Assembly (NCBI GenBank): GCA_947625615.1
Contig: CANQPB010000003.1
Span: 1 to 64,000 of the forward strand
DNA from: an uncultured Clostridia bacterium
GTDB taxonomy: Bacteria > Bacillota > Clostridia > Oscillospirales > Ruminococcaceae
DNA length: 64,000 bases
Direction of reading: 5' to 3'
The notes below the pieces were generated by a model that did no database searches, was not told the origin of the DNA, and saw only the letters and a program-made list of their open reading frames with translations. Both the position numbers and the translations under genes were made by a program. Below are positions 34,780 through 43,949 of the stretch, in pieces (position 1 is the first letter of the stretch; the number at the start of each line of letters is the position of its first letter).

Positions 34780-34817
34780 GTGCATTATATAGAATTTATG
34801 TTTTTTTGAAATTTTAG

Positions 34818-34899
34818 TTGAACTCGGTGCCGATTTATGTTACAATAATTATTTGAGTAAAACGGACGGCTTTAAGATATCCGGCGCGCAAAACGCCGG
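34818..34899 (+). promoter_or_regulatory. Promoter and leader hairpin of carAB
   Basis: TTGAAC (34818-34823) and TACAAT (34841-34846) are 17 bases apart. In the leader of about 85 bases, CCGGCG (34881-34886) pairs with CGCCGG (34894-34899), and a weaker GGC/GCC pairing surrounds it. No U tract follows, so this is a structured leader rather than a plain terminator. An aaGGAcGGA site precedes carA. Confidence 0.6.
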
Positions 34900-34937
34900 C
34901 GTTTCGGGGCCGCCCGCGGAAAGGACGGAAATAAATT

Positions 34938-36026
34938 ATGAACGAGATTCAGTTTTCCAAAAAGGCCTGCCTTGTTCTGTCAAACGGCGCGGTGTACGAA
35001 GGCGTTCGCATCGGCGCGGATTCGCAGAGCGTGGGCGAGCTTGTGTTCACCACCGGCATGACGGGATACCTTGAAACGCTTACCGATCCCAGCTACTGCG
35101 GGCAGATAGTTATGCAGACCTTCCCGCTGATAGGCAACTACGGCGTCATCACCCCCGACTTTGAGGGCGAAACCGCCGTCAAAGGCTATGTCGTCAGGGA
35201 GATGTGCGAATATCCCTCAAACTTTCGCTCGGAATACGAGCTGGACAGCTTTTTAAAGCAAAAGGGGATCCCCGGGATCATGGGCGTCGACACCCGCGAG
35301 ATAACAAGGATAATCCGCGAGGAGGGCGTTATGAACGCGATGATCTGCGACGTCCCGCCGGAGGATCTCTCAAAGATAAAGGAATATAAGGTCGAGGGCG
35401 CGGTTGCGTCGGTCAGCAGGACTGAGGCCTGCGTTTATCCCGCCGAGGGAGACAAAAAATTCACCGTCGCGCTGATGGACTACGGCGCGAAGAAAAATAT
35501 AATCAGAAGCTTGCAGCAGCGCGGCTGCGAGGTGACGGCATTCCCGCAGTCGGCTAAGGCCGAAGAGGTTTTGGCTATAAACCCCGACGGCATAATGCTC
35601 TCGAACGGCCCCGGCGACCCGGAGGAGAACGCAGCCGCAATAGCCGAGCTGAAAAAGCTGATAGGAAAGGTGCCAGTTTTCGGGATCTGCCTCGGACACC
35701 AGCTGACAGCGCTCGCCATGGGCGGCAGAACCGTCAAGCTGAAATACGGCCACCGCGGCGCAAACCAGCCGGTTAAAGATCTCATCGGCGGCAGGACATA
35801 CATCACCAGCCAGAATCACGGCTACGCCGTCGTATCCGACAGCCTCAAGGGAATTGGCCGCGAGACGTTCATAAACGCCAATGATTTCAGCTGCGAGGGC
35901 ATGGAATATCCCGGCAAAAACTGCTTCACCGTCCAGTTCCACCCCGAGGCCTGCGGCGGCCCCCGCGACACCGCATTTTTGTTCGACAGATTTATTTCAA
36001 TGATGGGAGGCGAGCGCGATGCCTAA
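34938..36026 (+). CDS. carA: Carbamoyl-phosphate synthase small subunit
   Basis: The subunit hydrolyses glutamine and passes ammonia to CarB. The N-terminal domain reads ACLVLSNGAVYEGVRIG with FTTGMTGYLETLTDPSY and GVDTREITR. The class I amidotransferase domain has LSNGPGDPEEN, the nucleophile motif GICLGHQ, GHRGANQPV and the C-terminal VQFHPEA. It overlaps carB by 8 bases. Confidence 0.97.
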   Translation: MNEIQFSKKACLVLSNGAVYEGVRIGADSQSVGELVFTTGMTGYLETLTDPSYCGQIVMQTFPLIGNYGVITPDFEGETAVKGYVVREMCEYPSNFRSEYELDSFLKQKGIPGIMGVDTREITRIIREEGVMNAMICDVPPEDLSKIKEYKVEGAVASVSRTEACVYPAEGDKKFTVALMDYGAKKNIIRSLQQRGCEVTAFPQSAKAEEVLAINPDGIMLSNGPGDPEENAAAIAELKKLIGKVPVFGICLGHQLTALAMGGRTVKLKYGHRGANQPVKDLIGGRTYITSQNHGYAVVSDSLKGIGRETFINANDFSCEGMEYPGKNCFTVQFHPEACGGPRDTAFLFDRFISMMGGERDA

Positions 36027-39000
36027 GGATTTGAGCATAAAAAAGGTTCTTGTGATAGGTTCGGGGCCGATAATTATAGGCCAGGCGGCCGAATTCGACT
36101 ACGCCGGCGCTCAGGCCTGCCGCGTTTTAAGGCAGGAGGGTATAAACGTCGTTTTAGTGAACTCCAACCCCGCCACGATAATGACCGACAAAAACCTTGC
36201 CGACGAAATTTACCTTGAGCCTCTCAACGCCGAGACCGTCGCCAGAATAATCGAAAAGGAAAAGCCGGACGGGCTTCTTGCCGGCCTCGGCGGCCAGACG
36301 GGCCTTACTATAGCCATGCAGCTCAGCCGCATGGGAGTGCTTGAAAAATACAACGTCCGCCTGCTCGGCTCAGATATCGACGCCATAGACAAGGCGGAGG
36401 ATCGCGAGCTGTTTCGCGACACTATGAAAGCCATAGGCCAGCCGGTCGTCCCCTCGGACATCACTCAGACCGTCGACGGGGCGCTTGAAATAGCCGAAAA
36501 AATAGGCTACCCCGTAATTGTCCGCCCGGCGTTCACGCTCGGCGGCTCGGGCGGAGGAATTGCCGCCGACGTCGAGGAGCTCAAGATAATCGCAAAAACC
36601 GGCCTCGACGCCTCGCCGATAACTCAGGTGCTCATCGAAAAGTGCATCTCGGGCTGGAAAGAGATAGAATTCGAGACCATGCGCGACGCTTTGGGCAATG
36701 TCATCGCGGTCTGCTCGATGGAAAACTTCGATCCCGTCGGCGTGCACACCGGCGATTCCATAGTCGTCGCCCCCGCGCTCACCCTTGCCGACAAGGAGTA
36801 TCAGATGCTCCGCTCGGCTTCGCTAAATATAATTTCCTCTATCGGGATCGTCGGCGGCTGCAACTGCCAGTTTGCCCTCAACCCCGAGAGCTTTGAATAC
36901 GCCGTAATCGAGGTCAACCCGAGGGTTTCCCGCTCGTCGGCTCTGGCCTCAAAGGCCACCGGCTACCCGATAGCCAAGATCACCACCAAAATCGCCCTCG
37001 GCTACACCCTCGACGAGATCAAAAACGAGATCACCGGCAAGACCTGCGCCTGCTTTGAGCCGACGCTCGACTACGTCGTCGTGAAATTCCCGAAGTGGCC
37101 CTTCGACAAATTCAGCGGCTCCAACCGCGCTTTGGGCACCCAGATGAAAGCCACCGGCGAGGTGATGTCGATAGCCCCCAACTTCGAAATGGCCCTGTTA
37201 AAGGCCGTCCGCGGCGCCGAGATCTCCCTTGACACCCTTAACGCCGCGCCTCTTTCGGACAAGCCTGTTACCGAGAGGCTTCACGAGCAGAACGACCGCC
37301 GCATATTCACCGTCTTCGAGGCCCTTAAAAGCGGCGTCTCGATAGACGAGATCCATAACATCACGATGATTGACGAGTGGTTCCTTGCAAAGCTTAAGGG
37401 CCTTGCGGAGTTTGAAAAGAAGATCTCCGGCGGCCTCGGCGAGGGGGACTACCTGCGGGCAAAGCGCCTCGGATATACCGACGCCGCGATAAAGCGCCTT
37501 TCCGGCGAGAAGAATCTGCCCGGCGTAGATTTCAGCTACAAGATGGTCGACACCTGCGGCGCCGAATTCGACGCCGTCACGCCCTACTTTTACAGCACCT
37601 GCGAAAAGGTCTGCGAGGCAAGAAGCTTTTCTCGCTCGGGCAAGCCTGTTGTCATGGTTCTCGGCTCGGGGCCGATAAGAATAGGCCAGGGAATTGAATT
37701 CGACTACAGCTCCGTCCACTGCGTCTGGACGCTTCGCGAGCTCGGCTACGACGTCGTCATCGTCAACAACAACCCTGAGACCGTCTCCACCGACTACGAC
37801 ACCGCCGACAGGCTTTACTTCGAGCCGCTCACTCCCGAAGACGTCATGAACATCATCAAGGTTGAAAAGCCGGTGGGGGTCGTCGTCGCGTTCGGCGGAC
37901 AGACCGCCATAAAGCTTACGAAATTCCTCGACGAAAGCGGCGTGCAGATACTCGGCACCTCGGCCGAGAGCATAGACATCGCCGAAGACAGGGCGAGATT
38001 CGACGGCCTTTTGGAATCTTTAGGAATTCGCCGCCCGAAGGGAATGGGCGTTTTAACCGAGCAGGAGGCCCTTGACGCCGCCGAGAGCCTCGGCTACCCC
38101 GTGCTTTTAAGGCCGTCATATGTCATCGGCGGCCAGAACATGACGATATCCCGCAGCCCCGAGCACACCTCGAAATACATGAAGGCCATACTCGCGCAGG
38201 GGATTGAAAATCCCGTTTTGGTGGATAAATACATGCCCGGCATCGAGCTTGAGGTTGACGTAATCTCCGACGGCGAGGACGTTCTGATCCCCGGCATTAT
38301 GGAGCACATCGAGCGCGCGGGTATTCACTCGGGCGACTCGATAGCCGCCTATCCTCCCTTTAATCTCAGCGACAAGTTTTTGAAGATAATCTGCGACTGC
38401 TCCGAAAAGCTCGCGCTCGGCCTTAAGACAAAGGGCCTTGTGAACATTCAGTATCTCATCTACGAGGACGAACTCTATGTCATAGAGGTAAATCCCCGCG
38501 CCTCCCGCACCGTGCCCTATATCAGCAAGGTGACGAACGTCCCGATGGTTGACATCGCCTCAAAGGTGATGCTCGGCGCAAAGCTGCGCACCCTCGGCTA
38601 CGGCACCGGGCTTCACAAGGCGCCGCCCTATTACGCCGTAAAGGTGCCGGTATTCTCGTTTGAAAAGCTTTCGGACGCAAACTCCATATTAGGCCCCGAG
38701 ATGAAGTCCACCGGCGAAGTACTCGGAATCGGCAAGACTATGGCCGAGGCGCTCTTCAAGGGTCTCACCGCCGCGGGATTCACCGTAAAATCGGCCGCCG
38801 AGCGGGAAAAGGGCGTTTTGATGAGCGTCGAGGAGAACGACTATAACGACGTCATCTCCCTTGCAAAGCGCTTTTACGATCTCGGCATAGAGATCTGGGC
38901 GACCGAAGGCACCGCCGCCGATATCTCGCAGCTCGGCATACCCGTTCACGCCGTCAAAAACGCCGGCGAGAGCGGCGAGCTCTCCGAGCTTATCGAAAGC

Positions 39001-40047
39001 GGCAGAATAGGCTATATCATCTACACCGGCGCGGTTCACGACCGCTCGGTGGGGGATTATATCACGCTCCACCGCCGCGCCATGCAGCTCGGCATTCCCT
39101 GCCTGACCTCCTTGGACACCGCAAACGCCCTTGCCGACATCATCGCCTCAAGGTTCAACTGCCTAAACACCGAGCTTGTAAACATCAACAGAATGCGCAC
39201 CCGCCGCCGCAGAATCAGATTCTTAAAGATGCAGTCCGCGGGCAACGATTACATCTTCATTCCCAACTTCGACGGCTCGATAAGCTGCCCCGAAAGCCTC
39301 TGCGTAAGCCTCTGCCCCGAGCACTACGGCATAGGCGGCAGCGGTATTGTCCTTATCGAAAAATCCACCGTCGCCGACGCCTATATGCGCTCCTTCAACC
39401 GCGACGGCTCGGAGGGCCGCATGGCCGGCAACAATATCCGCTGCGTCGCGAAATACCTCTACGACGAAGGCATCGTCAGCGGCGAGGACGTCACCGTGGA
39501 ATCGGTGAGCGGCGTTCACCGCATGAAGCTCTATATCCGCGACGGGCTTGTAAGCTCGGTCTCGGTAGACATGGGCAGGGCGGAGCTGAAAGCGAGCGCG
39601 CTCCCCGCAAAGACAAAGCTTGAAAAGCTGATAGACGAACCGATTGAGGTCGCCGGCGAGACATACCGCGTCACCTGCGTCGGAATCGGCAACCCCCACT
39701 GCGTGGTCTTCATGAACGATATCGACCGCCTCGACCTTGAAACCTTAGGCCCGAAGTTTGAGTACCACAAGATGTTCCCCGAGAGGATAAACACCGAATT
39801 TGTCCGCGTGGTAAACCGCACCACCCTCAGAATGAGGGTGTGGGAGCGCGGCAACGGCGAGACCCTCGCCTGCGGCACCGGCGCTTGCGCGGCCGTTATC
39901 GCGGCGGTTGAAAACGGCTTCTGCGACAAGGGCAGAGACATAACCGTCAAGCTCGTCGGCGGCGATCTCACCGTCAACTACACCGACGAAAAGGTCACCC
40001 TCACCGGCAGCGCGGTAAAGGTATACGAAGGCGAATTCGAGTATTGA
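36019..40047 (+). CDS. carB: Carbamoyl-phosphate synthase large subunit fused to a DapF-like domain
   Basis: Residues 1 to about 1062 are complete CarB: two ATP-grasp halves (GSGPIIIGQAAEFDYAGAQA and GSGPIRIGQGIEFDYSSVH) and the C-terminal MGS-like allosteric domain. From about residue 1065 a diaminopimelate epimerase-like domain follows in frame (RFLKMQSAGNDYIFI, SFNRDGSEG, GIGNPHCVVF, RVWERGNGETLACGTGA). In that domain the second catalytic Cys (1285) is present, but the first, normally in MCGNxIRC, is Ala1136 (MAGNNIRC). No stop, start or ribosome binding site separates the two parts. The fusion joins arginine/pyrimidine precursor synthesis to a lysine/cell-wall enzyme fold; whether the DapF part is active is unclear. 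Confidence 0.93.
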   Translation: MPKDLSIKKVLVIGSGPIIIGQAAEFDYAGAQACRVLRQEGINVVLVNSNPATIMTDKNLADEIYLEPLNAETVARIIEKEKPDGLLAGLGGQTGLTIAMQLSRMGVLEKYNVRLLGSDIDAIDKAEDRELFRDTMKAIGQPVVPSDITQTVDGALEIAEKIGYPVIVRPAFTLGGSGGGIAADVEELKIIAKTGLDASPITQVLIEKCISGWKEIEFETMRDALGNVIAVCSMENFDPVGVHTGDSIVVAPALTLADKEYQMLRSASLNIISSIGIVGGCNCQFALNPESFEYAVIEVNPRVSRSSALASKATGYPIAKITTKIALGYTLDEIKNEITGKTCACFEPTLDYVVVKFPKWPFDKFSGSNRALGTQMKATGEVMSIAPNFEMALLKAVRGAEISLDTLNAAPLSDKPVTERLHEQNDRRIFTVFEALKSGVSIDEIHNITMIDEWFLAKLKGLAEFEKKISGGLGEGDYLRAKRLGYTDAAIKRLSGEKNLPGVDFSYKMVDTCGAEFDAVTPYFYSTCEKVCEARSFSRSGKPVVMVLGSGPIRIGQGIEFDYSSVHCVWTLRELGYDVVIVNNNPETVSTDYDTADRLYFEPLTPEDVMNIIKVEKPVGVVVAFGGQTAIKLTKFLDESGVQILGTSAESIDIAEDRARFDGLLESLGIRRPKGMGVLTEQEALDAAESLGYPVLLRPSYVIGGQNMTISRSPEHTSKYMKAILAQGIENPVLVDKYMPGIELEVDVISDGEDVLIPGIMEHIERAGIHSGDSIAAYPPFNLSDKFLKIICDCSEKLALGLKTKGLVNIQYLIYEDELYVIEVNPRASRTVPYISKVTNVPMVDIASKVMLGAKLRTLGYGTGLHKAPPYYAVKVPVFSFEKLSDANSILGPEMKSTGEVLGIGKTMAEALFKGLTAAGFTVKSAAEREKGVLMSVEENDYNDVISLAKRFYDLGIEIWATEGTAADISQLGIPVHAVKNAGESGELSELIESGRIGYIIYTGAVHDRSVGDYITLHRRAMQLGIPCLTSLDTANALADIIASRFNCLNTELVNINRMRTRRRRIRFLKMQSAGNDYIFIPNFDGSISCPESLCVSLCPEHYGIGGSGIVLIEKSTVADAYMRSFNRDGSEGRMAGNNIRCVAKYLYDEGIVSGEDVTVESVSGVHRMKLYIRDGLVSSVSVDMGRAELKASALPAKTKLEKLIDEPIEVAGETYRVTCVGIGNPHCVVFMNDIDRLDLETLGPKFEYHKMFPERINTEFVRVVNRTTLRMRVWERGNGETLACGTGACAAVIAAVENGFCDKGRDITVKLVGGDLTVNYTDEKVTLTGSAVKVYEGEFEY

Positions 40048-40111
40048 CAGGGAGCCGCCGTGATCGCGTCTGCAAAGCTTGTTAAAAGAAAATAGCGCAA
40101 ATATAAAAACT

Positions 40112-40143
40112 ACCCCTGACCCAAAAAGTCAGGGGTGTTTTAT
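40112..40143. terminator. Bidirectional terminator between carB-dapF and the radical SAM gene
   Basis: ACCCCTGAC pairs with GTCAGGGGT around CCAAAAA. GTTTTATT follows on the plus strand and AGTTTTTAT on the minus strand. Confidence 0.9.
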
Positions 40144-41024
40144 TCTCCCTCAAACGGCGGGACGTAGCATTCCTCCGCCGAATTGCGCTCCTGCGAGAAG
40201 CCGTCGAAGCCGGCCTCCCGGGCGAGCCCGAGAACGTAATTATATTCAAACGTCGACACCCTGCGGTTCAGCTCCCTGAATTCGCCGGCGCGGTTCATCG
40301 GGGTATACTGGCTCATCACGCTCAGCAAAATCTCGTCGGGCTCAAATCTCTCCCGCAGCGCCGCGATTATTTTTTCGGAATCGTGCCGCATGTTCGGCAG
40401 AACGAGGTGCCTCACCAAAACGCCCCTTTTAAGGGTGCCGTCCTTGCCGTAGACCGGCCTGCCCGTCTGCGAATACATCTTTGAGATCGCCTCCATAGCG
40501 GTCTCAAAGTAATTTTTTGCGCCGGAATATTTCAGCGCCGCCTCATCGGAATAATATTTCAGATCCGGCAGCCAGACGTTGACATACCCCCGCAGCATTT
40601 CAACCGTCTCGACGCTCTCATACCCGCCGCAGTTATACACCACCGGGATCTTAAGCTCCCTTTTTATTTCGTCGAGCGCCCGCATTATTGACGGCACAAA
40701 CGGGGTGGGGGAGACGAGATTAAGGTTGTGCGCCCCCTGATTCTGAAGATCCAAAAAGATCTCCGCAAGCTCGTACTGGGTGACGTAGTATCCCTTTTTC
40801 TGCTGAGATATTTCAAAATTCTGGCAGAAAACGCAGTTTAAGGTGCACCCGCTGAAAAACACCGTCCCCGAGCCCCGGCTTCCGCTTATGCAGGGCTCCT
40901 CCCAATAGTGAAGCGCGGCGCGCGCGATTTTAATTTTGTCGCTCTGTCCGCAGTAGCCGGTTTTTTTAGACCGGTTCACGCCGCATTTTCTCGGGCAGAG
41001 GGCGCAGCTCATATAGTCTCGCAT
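40140..41024 (-). CDS. Radical SAM protein related to pyruvate formate-lyase activases (COG1313 type)
   Basis: The 294-residue protein starts with an extra cysteine cluster (CALCPRKCGVNR, GYCGQ), then the radical SAM motif SGCTLNCVFCQN, which holds the CxxxCxxC that binds the 4Fe-4S cluster and SAM. A glycine-rich turn SPTPFVPSI and YNCGGYESVE follow. This order matches the uncharacterised PflX-like group, whose substrate is unknown to me. It is the last gene of a four-gene minus-strand unit and overlaps ispE by 16 bases. Confidence 0.85.
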   Translation of the reverse strand: MRDYMSCALCPRKCGVNRSKKTGYCGQSDKIKIARAALHYWEEPCISGSRGSGTVFFSGCTLNCVFCQNFEISQQKKGYYVTQYELAEIFLDLQNQGAHNLNLVSPTPFVPSIMRALDEIKRELKIPVVYNCGGYESVETVEMLRGYVNVWLPDLKYYSDEAALKYSGAKNYFETAMEAISKMYSQTGRPVYGKDGTLKRGVLVRHLVLPNMRHDSEKIIAALRERFEPDEILLSVMSQYTPMNRAGEFRELNRRVSTFEYNYVLGLAREAGFDGFSQERNSAEECYVPPFEGE

Positions 41025-41839
41025 AGTTCACAAAACGGGTAACTATCCCGCATAAGCGTTTGGGCGCGGAGGGCGCGTTCCAAGTCTTCAAATAGCCCGA
41101 ACACGCAGGAGCCGCTGCCGGTCATCTGCGCGGCCTCGGCGCCAAGCTCCGAAAGCTCCATTCGTATTTTTGCGATATCGGTGTTTTCGATTGCCGCTTC
41201 AAGGTCGTTTGAAAGATAGAGATAGGGATTTTCGCCGCCCTCAAGCGCGCTCAGGAATTTTTTCGTCCCGCTCAAGCTTTCGGCGCCCTTTTTGTCGAAC
41301 GCCGCATACGCCTCGGGGGTGGATATCCCGAAGCCGGGCTTTACAAGAAGAACGTGTCTTTTTTCAAGACCGCCGATTCCCGTCATCTTTTCGCCGATTC
41401 CCCGGCATACCGCCGCACCGCCCCGAATGCAGAAGGGGACGTCCGCGCCGGTGAGCGCCGCTATCTCTTCAAGGTCGTAATAGCTCAGTCTTGCGTCGTA
41501 AAGCTCGTTTAAAAGCAGAAGCGTCGCCGCGGCGTCCGAAGACCCTCCCCCGAGGCCCGCCTCGGAGGGGATATTCTTTTCTATAACTATTCTCACTCCG
41601 CCCAAAATGCCCGTCCTCTTAAAAAACAGACCTGCCGCCCTGTGGCAGGTGTTTTTTTCGTCGAGGGGGATCTTCGGATCCCGGCATTCAAGAATAATGC
41701 CCTCCGCCTTTTCGGCGTGAATGATGTCGCAGAGCGAGACCGACTGCATCACCGTTTCAAGAGTGTGATATCCGTCGGCCCGCTTTGATGTGATGTCGAG
41801 GGTGAGATTTATTTTGGCATATGCCGGTTTAGTCAGCAT
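41009..41839 (-). CDS. ispE: 4-Diphosphocytidyl-2-C-methyl-D-erythritol kinase
   Basis: This GHMP kinase performs the third committed step of the MEP isoprenoid route. The N-terminal AYAKINLTLDITSKRADGYH, the ATP loop PSEAGLGGGSSDAAAT and the C-terminal MTGSGSCVFGLF are all present. The length of 276 is slightly below the usual 283-300. dxr and ispG of the same pathway lie at 59.5-62.8 kb. The start overlaps the end of the aminotransferase gene by 11 bases. Confidence 0.93.
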   Translation of the reverse strand: MLTKPAYAKINLTLDITSKRADGYHTLETVMQSVSLCDIIHAEKAEGIILECRDPKIPLDEKNTCHRAAGLFFKRTGILGGVRIVIEKNIPSEAGLGGGSSDAAATLLLLNELYDARLSYYDLEEIAALTGADVPFCIRGGAAVCRGIGEKMTGIGGLEKRHVLLVKPGFGISTPEAYAAFDKKGAESLSGTKKFLSALEGGENPYLYLSNDLEAAIENTDIAKIRMELSELGAEAAQMTGSGSCVFGLFEDLERALRAQTLMRDSYPFCELCETI

Positions 41840-43004
41840 TTTTCAGCTCCTCTAAAAATTCCGCGATTTTTTCCACAGCCGTGCTGAGATGCTTTCTTGA
41901 ATACGCGTAGGAAACCCTTATGTAGCCCTCGCCGCATTCGCCGAACGCTGTCCCGGGGATAACCGCCACCCGCTTCGAGTAGAGCAGCTTTTCGCAGAAT
42001 TGGTCGCTTGTCAGCCCGGTGGATTTTATGCAGGGAAAGACGTAAAACGCTCCCTCCGGCATGAAACACCTCAGCCCGATCTTGTTGAACGCGTCGACGA
42101 GGTACCTTCTGCGCATGTCGTATTCGGCGGTCATGTTCTGAACGTCGGCCTCGCAGCTCCTTAAAGCCTCTATGGCGGCGTACTGGCTCACCGTCGGCGA
42201 GCTCATTATCCCGAACTGGTGTATTTTCAGCGCGTGGGTGAGAATCTCCCTCGGCCCGCACATATATCCGAGCCTCCAGCCGGTCATCGCAAACGCCTTT
42301 GAAAACCCGTTGACGTAAACGGTGCGCTCCCGCATATCGGGAAGCGAGATTACCGAAAAATGCTCCCTGCCGTAGCAAAGCTCGGAGTAAATCTCGTCGG
42401 TCAGCACCATAATGTCGGTGCCCTCGAGGACTGCTGCTATCGGCCTCAGGTCGTCCTCCGTCATTATAGCGCCGGTGGGGTTGTTGGGGTAGGGGAGTAT
42501 CAGCAGCTTTGTTTTGCCGGTTATCTTTTCGCGAAGATCTGTCGCCTTAAGCTTAAAGCTGTCCTCCTTGCGGGTCTCGATGATAACCGGCGTGCCGCCC
42601 GCCAGCTCGACAATCGGCTTATAGCATACAAACGACGGCTCGGGGATAATTACCTCGTCGCCGGGGGCGACAAGCGAGCGCACCGTGAGGTCAATCGCCT
42701 CCGAACCGCCCACCGTGACTATAATTTCGCCGGAGGGATCGTAAACTATTCCCGTCTTTTTGGCGGTATACTCCGAAATTTCCTTTCTTAGCTGTGCAAG
42801 GCCGGAATTTGCGGTGTAAAAGGTCTTGCCGCGCTCAAGGGCGCGAATGGCCTCGCGGCGAATTACCCAAGGGGTGTGAAAATCCGGCTCGCCCACGCCG
42901 AGAGAGATCACGTTTCCCATCTTTTCGGCGATGTCGAAATATTTTCTTATTCCCGACGGCTTAAGCTGAGCCGCTGTTTTGTTTAAAACCTTTGTATAGT
43001 CCAT
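41829..43004 (-). CDS. Class I/II pyridoxal-phosphate aminotransferase
   Basis: Fold-type I aminotransferase of the aspartate/aromatic group, with SLGVGEPDFHTPW, the GSEAID cofactor turn, YPNNPTGAIM, TDEIYSELCY, the Schiff-base lysine in GFSKAFAMTGWRLGYM and the carboxylate-binding arginine in YIRVSYAYS. The start at 43004 (MDYTKVLNK) was preferred because the conserved PSGIRKYF region normally lies about 20 residues from the N-terminus; an ATG at 43028 overlaps the regulator gene. It follows an Lrp regulator, which suggests amino acid-responsive control. Substrate not assignable from sequence. Confidence 0.88.
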   Translation of the reverse strand: MDYTKVLNKTAAQLKPSGIRKYFDIAEKMGNVISLGVGEPDFHTPWVIRREAIRALERGKTFYTANSGLAQLRKEISEYTAKKTGIVYDPSGEIIVTVGGSEAIDLTVRSLVAPGDEVIIPEPSFVCYKPIVELAGGTPVIIETRKEDSFKLKATDLREKITGKTKLLILPYPNNPTGAIMTEDDLRPIAAVLEGTDIMVLTDEIYSELCYGREHFSVISLPDMRERTVYVNGFSKAFAMTGWRLGYMCGPREILTHALKIHQFGIMSSPTVSQYAAIEALRSCEADVQNMTAEYDMRRRYLVDAFNKIGLRCFMPEGAFYVFPCIKSTGLTSDQFCEKLLYSKRVAVIPGTAFGECGEGYIRVSYAYSRKHLSTAVEKIAEFLEELKNAD

Positions 43005-43008
43005 GGCT

Positions 43009-43482
43009 TTACTGCATCGTGCGCTCATCGGCTTCTTCCGATATCAGCATGATTCCGCTCTCCTTATATTTTTGCAGATAAAAATGTGTCGTCGTCGAAA
43101 CTACGCCGTCGATTGTCGCGAGGCGCTGCGCGACATAGTCCGAAACCTCTTTCAGGGTGCGGCATCTTAATGTCACCGAAAGATCGTATCCGCCCGAGAC
43201 GAGGTAAACGCTCTCCACTTCGGGGTACATCGCGATATGCCTTGCTATTTCGTCGTAGCCAACCTGCGCCTTCGGGGTGACCTTTAGCTCGATTACCGCC
43301 ATGACGTAGTCCTTTGCGACGATCTCCTCGTCGAAAACGGTGCTGTAGCCCTTGATCACGCCGGTGTCCTCAAGACGTTTTATTTCCGCGGAAACCTCTT
43401 CCTCTGTTTTTCCCAGCATAACCGCCAGCTCGGCGTTAGAAAGCCTCGCGTTGGTCTTAAGAAGCCTGAGAAGTCTGTCCAT
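43009..43482 (-). CDS. Lrp/AsnC-family transcriptional regulator
   Basis: The 157-residue protein has an N-terminal winged helix-turn-helix (LLRLLKTNARLSNAELAVML, VSAEIKRLEDTGVIKGY) and a C-terminal RAM/ligand domain (VMAVIELKVTPKAQVGYDEIARHIA, VYLVSGGYDLSVTLRC). An AAAGGAG ribosome binding site lies just upstream. It is 4 bases ahead of an aminotransferase gene and probably regulates that unit in response to an amino acid. Confidence 0.92.
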   Translation of the reverse strand: MDRLLRLLKTNARLSNAELAVMLGKTEEEVSAEIKRLEDTGVIKGYSTVFDEEIVAKDYVMAVIELKVTPKAQVGYDEIARHIAMYPEVESVYLVSGGYDLSVTLRCRTLKEVSDYVAQRLATIDGVVSTTTHFYLQKYKESGIMLISEEADERTMQ

Positions 43483-43515
43483 AGTTTTTTCTCCTTTACG
43501 GTTTAATCAGGGACA

Positions 43516-43544
43516 AGTATATCACCAACCGCCTTTTAAGTCAA
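43516..43544 (-). promoter_or_regulatory. Promoter of the lrp-aminotransferase-ispE unit
   Basis: On the minus strand TTGACT (43544-43539) and TATACT (43521-43516) are 17 bases apart, about 35 bases before the ATG. In the 43545-43750 interval I see only a short AT-rich stretch with AGAAGTCAGA-like direct repeats and no gene. Confidence 0.75.
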
Positions 43545-43756
43545 GCCCCGACAGAAGACAGATGTTAGAAGTCAGATATCAGAATTTCGAGGTGTTGCCT
43601 GCGGCGACATATTTATAGTGCATGCGAAACGGACACTCCCGAGTGGGGCAGATGTTTCGGCAAAATCCTGACGTCTTACAAAATCTTCCCCCAAATCCTC
43701 TTGCACAGGTCAAAATCTTGCGCGAAGTCTAAAAATAAAAAGTTGTAAAAAAACTA

Positions 43757-43785
43757 TTGACATATCCTGAAAATAGTTTTATAAT
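43757..43785 (+). promoter_or_regulatory. Sigma-A promoter of the ABC exporter operon
   Basis: TTGACA (43757-43762) and TATAAT (43780-43785) are both consensus and 17 bases apart, giving a leader of about 270 bases. Confidence 0.9.
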
Positions 43786-43838
43786 GACACAGGTTTTTAC
43801 AAACCGTAATTTTTTTACCGAAAGGAGCGCCACTTAAA

Positions 43839-43949
43839 ATGCTGTTCAGCAAAATCTTCCCAAAACCAAATTTAATACGAATGTGCCATTCAGGCGGCGT
43901 CCCTGCCATGCCCGATAATTCAACTTTGTTAATAAGTCGTCCGAGATGA
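43839..43949 (+). CDS. Leader peptide of the ABC exporter operon (36 residues)
   Basis: The frame starts with MLFSKIFPKPNLIRMC and ends with VPAMPDNSTLLISRPR, stopping at TGA 43947-43949. AAAGGAG lies 11-12 bases upstream. Its last codons and stop lie inside the 5' arm of a strong terminator, and its Gly-Gly codons (GGCGGC, 43893-43898) can act as the competing strand. This is the layout expected of a translation-dependent attenuator, comparable to bmrB ahead of bmrCD in Bacillus subtilis. There is no sign of a function other than regulation. Confidence 0.7.
   Translation: MLFSKIFPKPNLIRMCHSGGVPAMPDNSTLLISRPR

Noticed and set aside
34818..34937. PyrR-type or arginine attenuator before carAB
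   Set aside because: The leader has a hairpin but no U tract and no recognisable PyrR-binding loop.
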